Shown: piece after piece, positions 24,686-34,695 of the stretch
Layout: each line of letters begins with the position of its first letter
Position numbering within the stretch: position 1 is the stretch's first letter
Source of the DNA: Bacillota bacterium
GTDB taxonomy: Bacteria > Bacillota > UBA4882 > UBA8346
Reading direction: 5' to 3'
DNA: 64,000 bases
Assembly: GCA_023401925.1 (NCBI GenBank)
Contig: JAEXDA010000004.1
Location: forward strand, 1 to 64,000
The notes under the pieces: generated by a model
The model's input: the letters and a program-made list of their open reading frames with translations, nothing else
Databases searched by the model: none
Told to the model about the DNA's origin: nothing
Position numbers and translations under genes: made by a program

Positions 24686-25397
24686 AATTGAAAATTTGGT
24701 GGTTTCTTACGGCGGTATTGAGGCGTTAAAGGGTATCAGCCTCGAAGTGGAAGAGGGTAAGATCGTCACCTTGGTGGGGGCTAACGGCGCCGGAAAGAGT
24801 ACTACTTTACGTTCGGTTGTCGGTCTGGTTAAGCCGGTGAGCGGTTCCATCACTTACCACGATCAAGATTTGTTAAAAATCAAAACCCATCGCTTGGCTC
24901 CCAGCGGGATTACATTGGTTCCCGAAGGGCGCAGAGTGTTTTCCAATTTATCGGTGCTTGAAAATTTAAAAATCGGGGCTTTTACCCGGACCGATGAAAA
25001 AGGGATTCAGTCGGATATTGAATGGGTTTACAGCCTTTTTCCGATTTTAAAAGAACGTTCCTGGCAGTCGGCGGGGACCCTTTCCGGCGGGGAACAACAA
25101 ATGCTGGCTGTGGGGCGGGCTTTACTGTCCAGACCGAAACTGTTGATGATGGACGAACCTTCCCTGGGTTTGGCGCCGCTTATTGTGAAGGACATTTTTG
25201 CAATCATTCAGGAAATTCATAAACAAGGTGTGACCATCCTTTTGATCGAGCAAAATGCCAACGCCGCCTTGCATATTGCCGACGTCGGCTATGTAATGGA
25301 GACCGGGCGAATCACTTTAAAGGGTACCGGGAAAGAATTACTTGCCAACGACCAGGTAAAGGAGGCATATTTGGGGCATAAGACCGCTGCCCGGTAA
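24678..25397 (+). CDS. livF: Branched-chain amino acid ABC transporter ATP-binding protein LivF
   Basis: About 239 residues from a GTG at 24678, six bases after GGGGGTGG; ATG 24672 abuts that site. Walker A GANGAGKST, the LivF-specific LVPEGRRVFSNLSVLENL, signature LSGGEQQMLAVGRAL and Walker B LLMMDEPSLGL. Last gene of the operon, followed by a terminator at 25505. Confidence 0.94.
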   Translation: MLKIENLVVSYGGIEALKGISLEVEEGKIVTLVGANGAGKSTTLRSVVGLVKPVSGSITYHDQDLLKIKTHRLAPSGITLVPEGRRVFSNLSVLENLKIGAFTRTDEKGIQSDIEWVYSLFPILKERSWQSAGTLSGGEQQMLAVGRALLSRPKLLMMDEPSLGLAPLIVKDIFAIIQEIHKQGVTILLIEQNANAALHIADVGYVMETGRITLKGTGKELLANDQVKEAYLGHKTAAR

Positions 25398-25504
25398 TGC
25401 CTTTAAAGATTTGGTGATTTACGAATGAACTCTTTTCCTATGCGAATTGCGGAATAAAATCCCTCCTGCCGGTGTGAAGTCCTCCGGAGCGATTTGTTCT
25501 TCCC

Positions 25505-25546
25505 AAAACGGGGCTGTCTCTCTCTTTTGAGTCAGTCCCGTTTTTT
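25505..25546 (+). terminator. Rho-independent terminator of the liv operon
   Basis: The arms ACGGGGCTG and CAGTCCCGT (one G-T pair) enclose a pyrimidine-rich loop, and six T residues follow. Confidence 0.8.
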
Positions 25547-25621
25547 ATCATCATTTCCCTTTTTAAAACAAACATGGATCTCGAACGTCCTGATAATTTT
25601 TAAAAATATGAAAAATTTTCA

Positions 25622-25650
25622 TTGAGTAATTGTAAAAGATATTATAAAAT
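25622..25650 (+). promoter_or_regulatory. Candidate promoter of the cellulase cluster
   Basis: TTGAGT (25622-25627), a 17-base spacer and TAAAAT (25645-25650) in very AT-rich DNA, about 155 bases before the GH48 start. The AT bias makes chance matches likely. Confidence 0.38.
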
Positions 25651-25735
25651 ATAAATGTAAATATTTTACATTGAATACAAAAATATCAACATATGGAAAA
25701 TAACTAAATGGATGATGTATTTTGAAAGGGGGGAT

Positions 25736-25763
25736 GACTCAGGGGAATTGTCTGAGCAATTTT
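25736..25763 (+). other. Leader hairpin before the GH48 gene
   Basis: GACTCAG (25736-25742) and CTGAGC (25752-25757) form a short stem, followed by AATTTTT. It may be a weak terminator or attenuator within the 5' leader. Confidence 0.35.
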
Positions 25764-25804
25764 TCCAAGGGTTAAAAATGAAAAAAGGATAAGGGGGCGA
25801 GAGA

Positions 25805-28651
25805 ATGAATGGAAAATCTACTGGTAGAAAATGGTTTTTAAGTTTAGCCATCTTGTTTTTGCTCATAACCGCCAATGTGCTGCCGGGACAATTTACAGGC
25901 GTAAGCGGCCGTGTATTTGCCGCTACCGACCCCGGCGAATACTACAACCGATTTATGGAGCTGTTTACCAATCTTCAAAATAGCGGTTATCTTAGTCAGG
26001 AAGGAGTTCCTTATCACTGCGTAGAGACTCTGATGGTCGAGGCTCCTGACTATGGTCATCTGACCACCAGCGAAGCTTTCAGTTATCTAACCTGGTTGGG
26101 CGCTACTTATGGAAAACTCACCGGGGACTGGAGTTATTACAAAACTGCTTGGGATAAGGCGGAGACATACATTATCCCGGCTACCAGTGATCAGACGGGG
26201 TTAAGCACTTATAATCCAAGTTCACCGGCGACCTACGCACCGGAATTGGATTTACCCAGTGATTATCCGAATACGGGAAATTCGTCGACGCCAACAGGCA
26301 CCGATCCGTTGGATAGTCAGTTAAAGGCTGCCTATGGTAGCAATCGATTTTACCAGATGCATTGGCTGATGGATGTGGATAACTGGTACGGATACGGCAA
26401 TCATGGTGACGGCACCAGCCGCTGTTCCTATATCAATACCTATCAGCGGGGCCCGCAGGAGTCGGTGTGGGAAACCGTACCCCATCCTTCCTGGGAGAGC
26501 TTTAACTGGGGCGCTGGTAGTAACGGCGGATTCTTGCCGCTGTTCGGCGACTTCGGAACTCCCTCCAAACAATGGCGGTATACATCGGCTTCCGATGCGG
26601 ATGCCAGACAGATTCAAGCTTCTTATTGGGCGTATTTATGGGCAAAAGAACAGGGCAAAGAGTCCGGTTTGTCTACCTATACCGCAAAGGCCGCCAAGAT
26701 GGGCGACTATTTAAGATATACGATGTTTGATAAATATTTCCGTCCCATTGGAGTTCAAGCTGCTTCCACCGCTGGGACAGGCTATGATAGCTGTCATTAT
26801 ATGCTTTCCTGGTATACATCATGGGGAGGAGCCACTGACGGTTCTTGGAGCTGGCGTATTGGCTGTTCCCATATCCACCAGGGCTATCAGAATCCGGTGG
26901 CCGCTTATGTTTTATCTACTGATGCGGCATTCACCCCATTGTCTTCCTATGGAAAAAGAGACTGGACGACCAGTCTGCAACGTCAGATTGAACTCTATCA
27001 ATATTTGCAAAGCAATGAAGGAGCCATTGCCGGTGGAGTAACCAATAGCTATAACGGCCGGTATATGGCATATCCATCCGGTTCAAGCACTTTTTATAAC
27101 ATGATTTACGATTGGCAGCCGGTATACCATGATCCGCCGAGTAACCGCTGGTTTGGTATGCAAGCCTGGGGTATGGAACGGATGATGGAGTATTATTACC
27201 TTACTGGTGACAACAAGGTTAAAAATCTGGTGGATAAGTGGGCAAACTGGGCGATATCAAATACCATTGTCGATGACAACGATGACAATTATATGATTCC
27301 CAACGATCTCACATGGTCCGGCCAACCTGATACATGGACGGGAACCGCGACCAATAACACCAATTTGCATTGCACGGTTTCCAGTTATACCAATGATGTG
27401 GGTGTGGCTGCAGGTTTGGCAAAAGCCCTCATCTATTATGCTGCAGCATATCAAAAACATACGGGATCCGTTCACAGGGCCGCCAAGGAAACCGCGGCGA
27501 AACTGTTGGACCGGATGTGGAATTTATACCGCGACACTATCGGAGTCGCCTGTGATGAAACCCGATCCGATTATTCCCGCTTCTTTGATGAGGTATACAT
27601 ACCGACCAGTTATAGCGGGACAAATGCGCAAGGAGCTACTCTTAAAAACGGGATGACCTTCATCGATATGCGCCCGCGTTATAAAAACGATTCCAGCTAT
27701 CAGAAGGTGGTCGATGCGCATAATAACGGAACGGCGCCGGTATTTAAGTATCACCGTTTTTGGGCCCAGGTGGATATCGCCATGGCTAATGCCCTGTACT
27801 ACGTTTATTTAGCGGGGACGGCAAATGCAACAGCCACGCCGACCTTTAGTCCGGCGGCCGGTACATATAGCACGGCCCAGAGCGTGACCATCAGCTGCGC
27901 GACCAGCGGGGCAACCATCCGTTATACCACCGACGGAAGTACTCCGACGAGTTCTTCGACGGTGTATTCGGGACCGATTACGGTATCAAAAACCACTACG
28001 ATTAAAGCCTATGCCACAGCCAGCGGAATGACCGATTCAACAGTTGCCACGGCTACCTATACGATCGGCGCGACTCAGCAAGTTGCCACGCCGACTTTTA
28101 GCCCGGCAGCCGGTACTTATAGCACTGCCCAGAGCGTGACCATCAACTGCGCGACCAGTGGGGCAACCATCCGTTATACCACCGACGGAAGTACTCCGAC
28201 GAGTTCTTCGACGGTGTATTCGGGACCGATCGCGGTATCAAAGACCACCACGATGAAAGCCTATGCCACAGCCAGCGGAATGACCGATTCGGCAGTTGCC
28301 ACGGCAACCTATACGATTTCCGCTTCATCATCGTATGCGGTGACTTATTCCATTGCCAACGACTGGGGGAATGGCGCCACGGTTAACGTTACAATTACCA
28401 ATAACAGTACGGCGGCCCTCAGCGGCTGGACATTAGCCTGGACTTTCCCGGGGAATCAAAAAATATCCAATCTGTGGAACGGCAGCTATACGCAGAACGG
28501 TACCTCGATATCCGTGACCAATCTTAATTATAATGGGACGATTGGGGCAAACGGAGGTACGGTCAGTTTTGGATTTAATCTGTCGTACAGCGGCAGTAAC
28601 GCCAAACCGTCCAGCTTTACCCTGAACGGAACGGCCTGCCAGGTTCAATAG
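25805..28651 (+). CDS. GH48 reducing-end cellobiohydrolase with two linker repeats and CBM2
   Basis: 948 residues. Signal peptide 1-38 (hydrophobic core then RVFAATD). The GH48 catalytic module spans about 40-675: YYNRFMELFTNLQNSGYLS and HCVETLMVEAPDYGHLTTSEAFSYL, which holds the catalytic Glu of the family, then the Trp-rich tunnel region. Two 84-residue chitobiase-C-terminal-like repeats follow (about 676-840; motif ATIRYTTDGSTPTSSS). A C-terminal CBM2 (842-948; ISNLWNGSYTQNG) binds cellulose. No dockerin. GH48 enzymes act processively on cellulose and are the hallmark exocellulases of cellulolytic bacteria. It is the first of seven cellulase genes, with a GGGGGCGAG ribosome site. Confidence 0.96.
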   Translation: MNGKSTGRKWFLSLAILFLLITANVLPGQFTGVSGRVFAATDPGEYYNRFMELFTNLQNSGYLSQEGVPYHCVETLMVEAPDYGHLTTSEAFSYLTWLGATYGKLTGDWSYYKTAWDKAETYIIPATSDQTGLSTYNPSSPATYAPELDLPSDYPNTGNSSTPTGTDPLDSQLKAAYGSNRFYQMHWLMDVDNWYGYGNHGDGTSRCSYINTYQRGPQESVWETVPHPSWESFNWGAGSNGGFLPLFGDFGTPSKQWRYTSASDADARQIQASYWAYLWAKEQGKESGLSTYTAKAAKMGDYLRYTMFDKYFRPIGVQAASTAGTGYDSCHYMLSWYTSWGGATDGSWSWRIGCSHIHQGYQNPVAAYVLSTDAAFTPLSSYGKRDWTTSLQRQIELYQYLQSNEGAIAGGVTNSYNGRYMAYPSGSSTFYNMIYDWQPVYHDPPSNRWFGMQAWGMERMMEYYYLTGDNKVKNLVDKWANWAISNTIVDDNDDNYMIPNDLTWSGQPDTWTGTATNNTNLHCTVSSYTNDVGVAAGLAKALIYYAAAYQKHTGSVHRAAKETAAKLLDRMWNLYRDTIGVACDETRSDYSRFFDEVYIPTSYSGTNAQGATLKNGMTFIDMRPRYKNDSSYQKVVDAHNNGTAPVFKYHRFWAQVDIAMANALYYVYLAGTANATATPTFSPAAGTYSTAQSVTISCATSGATIRYTTDGSTPTSSSTVYSGPITVSKTTTIKAYATASGMTDSTVATATYTIGATQQVATPTFSPAAGTYSTAQSVTINCATSGATIRYTTDGSTPTSSSTVYSGPIAVSKTTTMKAYATASGMTDSAVATATYTISASSSYAVTYSIANDWGNGATVNVTITNNSTAALSGWTLAWTFPGNQKISNLWNGSYTQNGTSISVTNLNYNGTIGANGGTVSFGFNLSYSGSNAKPSSFTLNGTACQVQ
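27829..28320 (+). repeat. Tandem 252-bp linker repeats in the GH48 gene (2 copies)
   Basis: Two in-frame units of 84 codons, each starting at a GCCACGCCGAC-type sequence (27834 and 28086) and encoding a chitobiase/beta-hexosaminidase C-terminal-like beta domain. They are nearly identical at DNA level and closely related to the units in the next three genes. Confidence 0.85.
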
Positions 28652-28877
28652 ACTTTCAACGCTTGGTTTATTGCTGAGGCTGTCGGAAACTGTTTTTTAA
28701 ATCCAGGAGATATCCAACATACTGAGTCTGTGAAATGGTAAGTTTATATATTGTATATCTCTAGCGATCCAAATTCTTTTCCGGCGGCTTCAGCTTCTTT
28801 TCAAAGGGTATCCGGTATTTTTATATTTTGTACCCATGAATTTATGAAATCAGGAACAATAACGAGGAGGTACTTAA
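28652..28877. other. Intergenic gap between GH48 and GH9 genes
   Basis: No gene. GAGGCTGTCGGAAACTG (28676 onward) resembles the left end of the GGCTGTC element, and GAGATAT (28707-28713) pairs with ATATCTC (28755-28761), but no right end is seen. AGGAGG at 28865-28870 is the next ribosome site. Confidence 0.4.
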
Positions 28878-31829
28878 ATGAAAAGAACCTGTTTGGTGTT
28901 GCTCTTTTGTTTGATTGCGGTAACGTTGTTTTCCACGAACTCAGTATTTGCTGCTTTTAATTATGGTGAGGCCTTGCAAAAATCGATCTATTTCTATGAA
29001 TGCCAGCAATCGGGAGTTTTACCGGATTGGAACCGCGCCAAACAATGGCGGGGCGACTCCTGCACCTCGGATTATATCACCGGCGGTTGGTACGATGCAG
29101 GCGATCATGTGAAATTCGGTTTACCCATGGCTTACTCTGCTGCGATGCTGGGCTGGTCAATGTATGAATATGGAACGGCTATCAAAGAAGCCGGCCAGTA
29201 CACCACATTGGAAAATAATCTTAAATTCGCCTTGGATTATTTTGTAAAATGCGATCGGGGAACTAGTTTGGTTTATCAGGTCGGGGATGGCGGAACCGAT
29301 CATTCCTGGTGGGGACCGGTGGAAGTGATTGAAAAAAAGATGACCCGCCCCTATTATACTTGTAACGCTTCGTGTGTCAGCGCCGGAACCGCTGCAGCTT
29401 TAGCCATTGGAGCTAAATTATTTGATAACAGTACCTATCTTTCCCATGCTAAAAGTTTATTTGCATTAGCCGACTCGGTAAGAAGCGATTCCACCTATAC
29501 GGCAGCCAACAGCTATTATACTTCCTATAGCGGTTTTTGGGATGAGCTGATTTGGGCTGCCGCCTGGCTCTACGTAGCCACAGGGGACAGTACTTATCTG
29601 ACGAAGGCGGAATCCTATGTCGACAAGTTGAATAAACAGGGGCAATCCAGCGACATTGAATATAAGTGGACCCACGGCTGGGATGATGCCCATTACGGTG
29701 CCCTAATTTTATTGGCCCGGCTCACCGGGAAAGAAAGGTATCATACCTTTGCTAAGATGTATTTGGATTGGTGGACTGTGGGTTATAATGGTGAAAAGGT
29801 AACCTATACTCCGGGCGGACTGGCTTGGCTCGATACATGGGGCTCGCTACGTTACGCCATGAACACGGCGTTTCTCGCTTTTGTTTATAGCGATATGATT
29901 ACCGATACCGCTTTAAAATCCAGGTATCAAAATTTCGCCGCACGGCAAGTCGATTACGCTCTGGGTTCCAATCCCAGAAACAGCAGTTATGTGGTGGGAT
30001 TTGGCAATAATCCTCCCAAACATCCGCATCACCGGACTGCCCACGGTTCATGGTGTGATAGCCAGGGCACTCCCGTCAATCACCGGCATACTCTTTATGG
30101 CGCATTAGTCGGAGGGCCGAATAGTTCCGATGGCTACACCGATGAGATCAGCAATTATACCACCAATGAAGTGGCTTGCGATTATAACGCGGCTTTTGTC
30201 GGGGTGTTAGCCAAAATGTATAGCCTTTATGGTGGTACTCCGCTAAGTAATTTCCCGGCTGCGGAAACTGTGGATGATGAGTTTTTTGTCGAGGCATCTG
30301 TCAATTCATCCGGGAATAACTATTCGGAAATTAAGGCCCTATGCAATAACCGCTCCGGTTGGCCGGCAAGATTCGTTAAGAATTTGTCATTCAATTATTA
30401 TATGGATTTATCGGAGGTTTTTGCCGCAGGTTATAAAGTAAGCGACCTTACTGTAACCACTAATTATGTTGAGTTTCCGGTGACCATTTCTCCGATTACC
30501 CAATACAGCGGCAATATTTATTATATCAAAATTACTTTTAACGACGGCACCAATATCTATCCCGGCGGCCAATCCCAATATGCAGCTGAAGTGCAATTCA
30601 GGATTGGGGCGCCCAGCGGAACCAGTTTTTGGAATTCAGCCAATGATTTTTCTTATACCGGACTGGCATCGGGTACTGCGGCTAAAATCGCTTATATCCC
30701 GGTTTACGATGGGACGAAACTTCTCTATGGCAATGAGCCGGGTCTATCCAAGGTAGTTGCTACCCCAACCTTTAGCCCGGCGGGAGGGGCTTATAACACG
30801 ACCCAGAGTGTGGCCATCAGTTGTGCCACCAGCGGGGCCACGATTCGTTATACCACGGATGGTAGTACTCCAACCAGCGCTTCGAAAGCGTATTCCGGAC
30901 CGATTACGGTGTCAGCCGCCACCACGATTAAAGCCTATGCCACAGCCGGCGGAATGACCGACTCGGCAGTTGCATCGGCTACTTACACAATCAGTACAAC
31001 CCAACAGGTTGCCACGCCGACCTTTAGTCCGGCAGGGGGTACATATGGCACGGCCCAAAGTGTAGTCATCACTTGCGCCACCAATGGGGCGACAATCCGG
31101 TACACAACTGACGGCACTGCACCGACAAGTTCATCAGCGATATATTCCGGGGCGATTACGGTATCCGGCACTACTACGATTAAAGCTTATGCTACAGCCC
31201 TCGGGATGACCGATTCGGCGGTAGCTTCGGCCACTTATACGATAGGCTCCACCCAGCAGGTCGCCACACCTTCCTTTAGCCCGTTGGCCGGAACTTATAG
31301 CGCAGCCCAGAGCGTAACCATCAGTTGCGCCACCGGCGGAGCGACGATCCGCTATACCACCGACGGCTCTACACCGACAAGTTCATCGGCGGTCTATTCG
31401 GGACCGATTACGGTATCCAAAACCACCACGATGAAAGCCTATGCTACGGCCAGCGGAATGACTGATTCGCCAGTCGCATCAGCGGCCTATATAATTTCCT
31501 TGGAATCCTCAATAGGGGTTGGTTATTCCATTATCAACGACTGGGGCAGTGGAGCCACGGTTAACGTTACGATTACCAATAACAGCGGGACAGTGATCAG
31601 CGGTTGGACATTAGCTTGGGCCTTCTCCGGCAATCAGAAAATATCTAATCTATGGAATGGCGGTTATACGCAAAGCGGAACCTCCGTATCGGTAACCAGT
31701 CTCGGTTACAACAGCAGTATTGCGGCAAACGGAGGTACGGTCAGTTTTGGATTTAATTTGACATATAGCGGTAGCAATGCCAAACCCACCAGTTTTACCT
31801 TGAACGGAACACCTTGTGAGATTCAATAG
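28878..31829 (+). CDS. GH9 endoglucanase with CBM3c, three linker repeats and CBM2
   Basis: 983 residues. Signal peptide 1-26 (ending SVFAA). GH9 module about 27-450: GGWYDAGDHVKFGLP has the catalytic Asp pair, HPHHRTAHGSW the conserved His region and TNEVACDYNAAFVG the acid Glu. A CBM3c-type module (about 464-624; SFNYYMDLSEVFAAGY, then AEVQFRI) follows, as in processive endoglucanases where it feeds the chain to the active site. Three chitobiase-C-like repeats (628-878) and a CBM2 (879-983) complete it. A strong AGGAGG precedes the ATG. It is the largest protein of the cluster. Confidence 0.96.
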   Translation: MKRTCLVLLFCLIAVTLFSTNSVFAAFNYGEALQKSIYFYECQQSGVLPDWNRAKQWRGDSCTSDYITGGWYDAGDHVKFGLPMAYSAAMLGWSMYEYGTAIKEAGQYTTLENNLKFALDYFVKCDRGTSLVYQVGDGGTDHSWWGPVEVIEKKMTRPYYTCNASCVSAGTAAALAIGAKLFDNSTYLSHAKSLFALADSVRSDSTYTAANSYYTSYSGFWDELIWAAAWLYVATGDSTYLTKAESYVDKLNKQGQSSDIEYKWTHGWDDAHYGALILLARLTGKERYHTFAKMYLDWWTVGYNGEKVTYTPGGLAWLDTWGSLRYAMNTAFLAFVYSDMITDTALKSRYQNFAARQVDYALGSNPRNSSYVVGFGNNPPKHPHHRTAHGSWCDSQGTPVNHRHTLYGALVGGPNSSDGYTDEISNYTTNEVACDYNAAFVGVLAKMYSLYGGTPLSNFPAAETVDDEFFVEASVNSSGNNYSEIKALCNNRSGWPARFVKNLSFNYYMDLSEVFAAGYKVSDLTVTTNYVEFPVTISPITQYSGNIYYIKITFNDGTNIYPGGQSQYAAEVQFRIGAPSGTSFWNSANDFSYTGLASGTAAKIAYIPVYDGTKLLYGNEPGLSKVVATPTFSPAGGAYNTTQSVAISCATSGATIRYTTDGSTPTSASKAYSGPITVSAATTIKAYATAGGMTDSAVASATYTISTTQQVATPTFSPAGGTYGTAQSVVITCATNGATIRYTTDGTAPTSSSAIYSGAITVSGTTTIKAYATALGMTDSAVASATYTIGSTQQVATPSFSPLAGTYSAAQSVTISCATGGATIRYTTDGSTPTSSSAVYSGPITVSKTTTMKAYATASGMTDSPVASAAYIISLESSIGVGYSIINDWGSGATVNVTITNNSGTVISGWTLAWAFSGNQKISNLWNGGYTQSGTSVSVTSLGYNSSIAANGGTVSFGFNLTYSGSNAKPTSFTLNGTPCEIQ
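30763..31500 (+). repeat. Tandem linker repeats in the first GH9 gene (3 copies)
   Basis: Three units beginning near 30763, 31015 and 31267 with a period of about 252 bases. Each contains the TIRYTTDGS core. They are more diverged from each other than the copies in the GH5 gene. Confidence 0.85.
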
Positions 31830-31851
31830 CTTTAACAGTAGTATGATTTAT

Positions 31852-31887
31852 GCTACTCCTCCTGAGTTTTTGATAAGGGGGAGTAGC
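31852..31887 (+). other. Intercistronic hairpin between the first two GH9 genes
   Basis: GCTACTCCTCCT (31852-31863) pairs with AGGGGGAGTAGC (31876-31887) in a 12-bp stem with one wobble. No T-run follows, which suggests an mRNA-processing or stabilising stem, or a weak terminator. Confidence 0.5.
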
Positions 31888-31944
31888 CACTCTTCTGGAA
31901 AAAGTTATCGAGTAAAAAAGATTATTTAGAATGGAGGGTTTCCT

Positions 31945-34653
31945 ATGCGAAGATATTTTGCTTTTTTGATGGTAGCCTTATTGATATGCTTTTCGGCTTT
32001 TTCAACCAAAATCATGGCGGATACTCATTATAATTACGCCGATGCGTTTGCTAAATCGATCCTTTATTATGAGGCTAGTTGGTGCGGGCCTGATGCCGGC
32101 AATAACCGGTTGTCCTGGCGTGGACCCTGCCACACGGAAGACGGGTCCGATGTTGGGCTGGATCTTACCGGCGGTTTCCATGATGCCGGGGATCATGTGA
32201 AATTTGGCCTGCCCCAGGTCTATGCGGCATCAACTTTGGGATGGGCTTATTATGAATTTAAAGACGCTTTTGTCGCTAAAGGGCAAGATGGGTATATGCT
32301 GAAGATTTTGAAGCATTTTAACGACTATTTCCTAAAGTGTTATCCAAAAGACGATCTCTTTCATTATCAGTGCGGTGATGGCACTACCGATCATGCTTAC
32401 TGGGGGCCCCCGGAACTTCAAACAACCGCGCTGACGACCCGGCCCACCCTTTATTCGGCAACCCCAAGCAAGCCTGCTTCCGATGTTTGCGGTAGTGCGG
32501 CCGCATCGTTGGCATTGATGTACGTCAACTATAAAGATCGGGATTTAACTTACGCCGATAAGTGCTTAAGCGCGGCCAAAAAGTTATATACCTTTGCTAA
32601 AACCTATCGGGGCTTGGGTGAAAGCGGTGGATTTTATGGTTCGAGCTCATACCTTGATGATTTAAGCTGGGGAGCGATTTGGTTATACGTGGCTACCAAT
32701 GATTCCAGTTACTTGACGGATGTCGATTCATTTATGGCTGAGAAAGGAATTAGCGGCAATAATGGTTATGCCAATCACTGGACTCACTGCTGGGATGATA
32801 TGTTTGGCGGAGTCTTTTTGAAATTGGCGCAGTTGACCACCAATAGCACTTATATCGGTATTGCCAAGGAAAATTTGGATTATTGGATGACCAGTGCTCC
32901 AAGAACTACGGCCGGAGAATGTTATATCAACTCCTGGGGCGCATTGCGGTATACCGCAGCGGAATGTATGATGGCGCTGGTATATTACAAGACAACCGGA
33001 ACAGCGGATTATTTAAACTTTGCCAAGAAACAGATCGATTACATGTTGGGTAGCAATCCGCGGAATAGTTCCTATGTCGTAGGATTCGGCAATAATTACC
33101 CGAAATTCCCGCATCACCGGGCCGCCAGCGGCCGGATGGAAGCTGCCCCCGCCTATGAAACAAAGGTGGATCCGGAAAAGCATTTACTGTACGGAGCCTT
33201 GGTAGGCGGTCCAAACAGTGATGATACTTATGACGATAATGTGGAGCAATATGCCAATACTGAGGTGGCCATCGATTACAACGCCGGTTTTGTGGGAGCT
33301 ATGGCTGGCCTGACCCAATACTTCGGGGCGGGGCAAACTCCTGAGGCTACGCCCGGCATCGAATCCGGCAAGGAGTTTTTCAGTACGGCAAAGGTGCTTG
33401 AGGAAAATAGCCAACAGGTGACTATCGATGTATGGGTCCATTGCGACACCATGTTGCCGCCCCGCTATGTCGACGGCTTGTCCTTCAAGTATTTTGTCAA
33501 CTTAAGCGAGTACTACCAGAAGGGCATGACAGTGAATGATGTGTCTTCAGCCATCAATTATGCTCCGAATAACGGCGCCGTATCGAAGCTACTTCCTTGG
33601 GACGAGGCCAATCATATCTATTACGTGGAAGGTAGTTGGCCTACTACCAAAAATTACGGCAAAATTGAATTTCAATTCCGTTTGGCGTGCTATAACTCCA
33701 AGGATTGGGATTCCAGCAACGACTTTTCGTATACCGGATTGAGGAGTACTTTAGCGGAAACAACCTATATACCGCTTTATATGAATGGAGTTAAAATATA
33801 CGGAAATGAACCCGCTGCTTCAATGCCTACCACAGTTGCCACGCCTGTCTTTAGCCCGGCGGGAGGCACTTATAGCACGGCCCAGAGCGTGACCATTAGT
33901 TGCGCGACCAGCGGGGCGACGATCCGTTACACCACCGACGGCAGTACTCCGACGAGTTCCTCAACGGTGTATTCGGGACCAATTAGCGTATCCAAAACCA
34001 CCACGGTTAAAGCCTATGCCACAGCCAGCGGTATGGCCGATTCAGCAGTGGCTTCGGTTACTTATACGATAGGTTCTACCCAGCAAGTGGCCACACCCAT
34101 TTTTAGTCCGGTGGCCGGGACCTATAGTGCGGCCCAGAGCGTGACCATCAGCTGCGCGACCAGCGGGGCGACGATTCGGTATACCACCGATGGCAGTACT
34201 CCGACGGGTTCCTCAACGGTATATTCGGGACCGGTTACGGTATCAAAAACCACTACGATCAAAGCCTATGCCACAGCCGGCGGTATGGCCGATTCTACTG
34301 TCGCATCAGCGATATATACAATTTCTACAAGTTCAGCGATAGGGATTGGTTATTCCATTATCAACGACTGGGGCAACGGAGCTACGGTGAACGTGACCAT
34401 TACCAATAACGGCGCTACAGCAATTAACGGCTGGACATTAGCCTGGACTTTCCCGGGCAATCAGAAAATATCCAACCTATGGAACGGCACTTGCACTCAG
34501 AATGGGACATCAGTATCAGTGACCAATCTCAACCACAATAACGAAATCGCAGCGGGGAAAAGTATAAGTTTAGGGTTTAACTTGACGTATAGCGGTACCA
34601 ATGCCAAACCTGCCAGCTTCACTCTGAATGGTATAGCGTGCCAGGTCCAATAA
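31945..34653 (+). CDS. GH9 endoglucanase with CBM3c, two linker repeats and CBM2
   Basis: 902 residues. Signal peptide near 1-25. The GH9 module (27-460) opens with NYADAFAKSILYYEASWCG and has GGFHDAGDHVKFGLPQ (catalytic Asp pair), KFPHHRAASGRME and NTEVAIDYNAGFVGA (acid Glu). CBM3c lies at about 475-625 (RYVDGLSFKYFVNLSEYY; KIEFQFRLA). Two chitobiase-C-like repeats (631-797) and a CBM2 (798-902) follow. Its catalytic module belongs to the same subtype as the GH9 genes at 37966 and 40443 and differs from that at 28878, so these three look like local duplicates. Confidence 0.96.
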   Translation: MRRYFAFLMVALLICFSAFSTKIMADTHYNYADAFAKSILYYEASWCGPDAGNNRLSWRGPCHTEDGSDVGLDLTGGFHDAGDHVKFGLPQVYAASTLGWAYYEFKDAFVAKGQDGYMLKILKHFNDYFLKCYPKDDLFHYQCGDGTTDHAYWGPPELQTTALTTRPTLYSATPSKPASDVCGSAAASLALMYVNYKDRDLTYADKCLSAAKKLYTFAKTYRGLGESGGFYGSSSYLDDLSWGAIWLYVATNDSSYLTDVDSFMAEKGISGNNGYANHWTHCWDDMFGGVFLKLAQLTTNSTYIGIAKENLDYWMTSAPRTTAGECYINSWGALRYTAAECMMALVYYKTTGTADYLNFAKKQIDYMLGSNPRNSSYVVGFGNNYPKFPHHRAASGRMEAAPAYETKVDPEKHLLYGALVGGPNSDDTYDDNVEQYANTEVAIDYNAGFVGAMAGLTQYFGAGQTPEATPGIESGKEFFSTAKVLEENSQQVTIDVWVHCDTMLPPRYVDGLSFKYFVNLSEYYQKGMTVNDVSSAINYAPNNGAVSKLLPWDEANHIYYVEGSWPTTKNYGKIEFQFRLACYNSKDWDSSNDFSYTGLRSTLAETTYIPLYMNGVKIYGNEPAASMPTTVATPVFSPAGGTYSTAQSVTISCATSGATIRYTTDGSTPTSSSTVYSGPISVSKTTTVKAYATASGMADSAVASVTYTIGSTQQVATPIFSPVAGTYSAAQSVTISCATSGATIRYTTDGSTPTGSSTVYSGPVTVSKTTTIKAYATAGGMADSTVASAIYTISTSSAIGIGYSIINDWGNGATVNVTITNNGATAINGWTLAWTFPGNQKISNLWNGTCTQNGTSVSVTNLNHNNEIAAGKSISLGFNLTYSGTNAKPASFTLNGIACQVQ
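33838..34325 (+). repeat. Tandem linker repeats in the second GH9 gene (2 copies)
   Basis: Two 252-base units starting near 33838 and 34090, with the same core as the other cellulase genes. Confidence 0.85.
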
Positions 34654-34695
34654 AAGTATGTCCAAGCATCTTTTAAAGAATTGGAGGAGATAAAG

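Larger units (their letters stand above)
25398..25804. other. Intergenic region upstream of the cellulase cluster
   Basis: No gene. It contains the liv terminator (25505-25546), a possible promoter (25622-25650), a leader hairpin (25736-25757) and a four-codon open frame (25778-25792) just before the GH48 gene. Confidence 0.6.
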
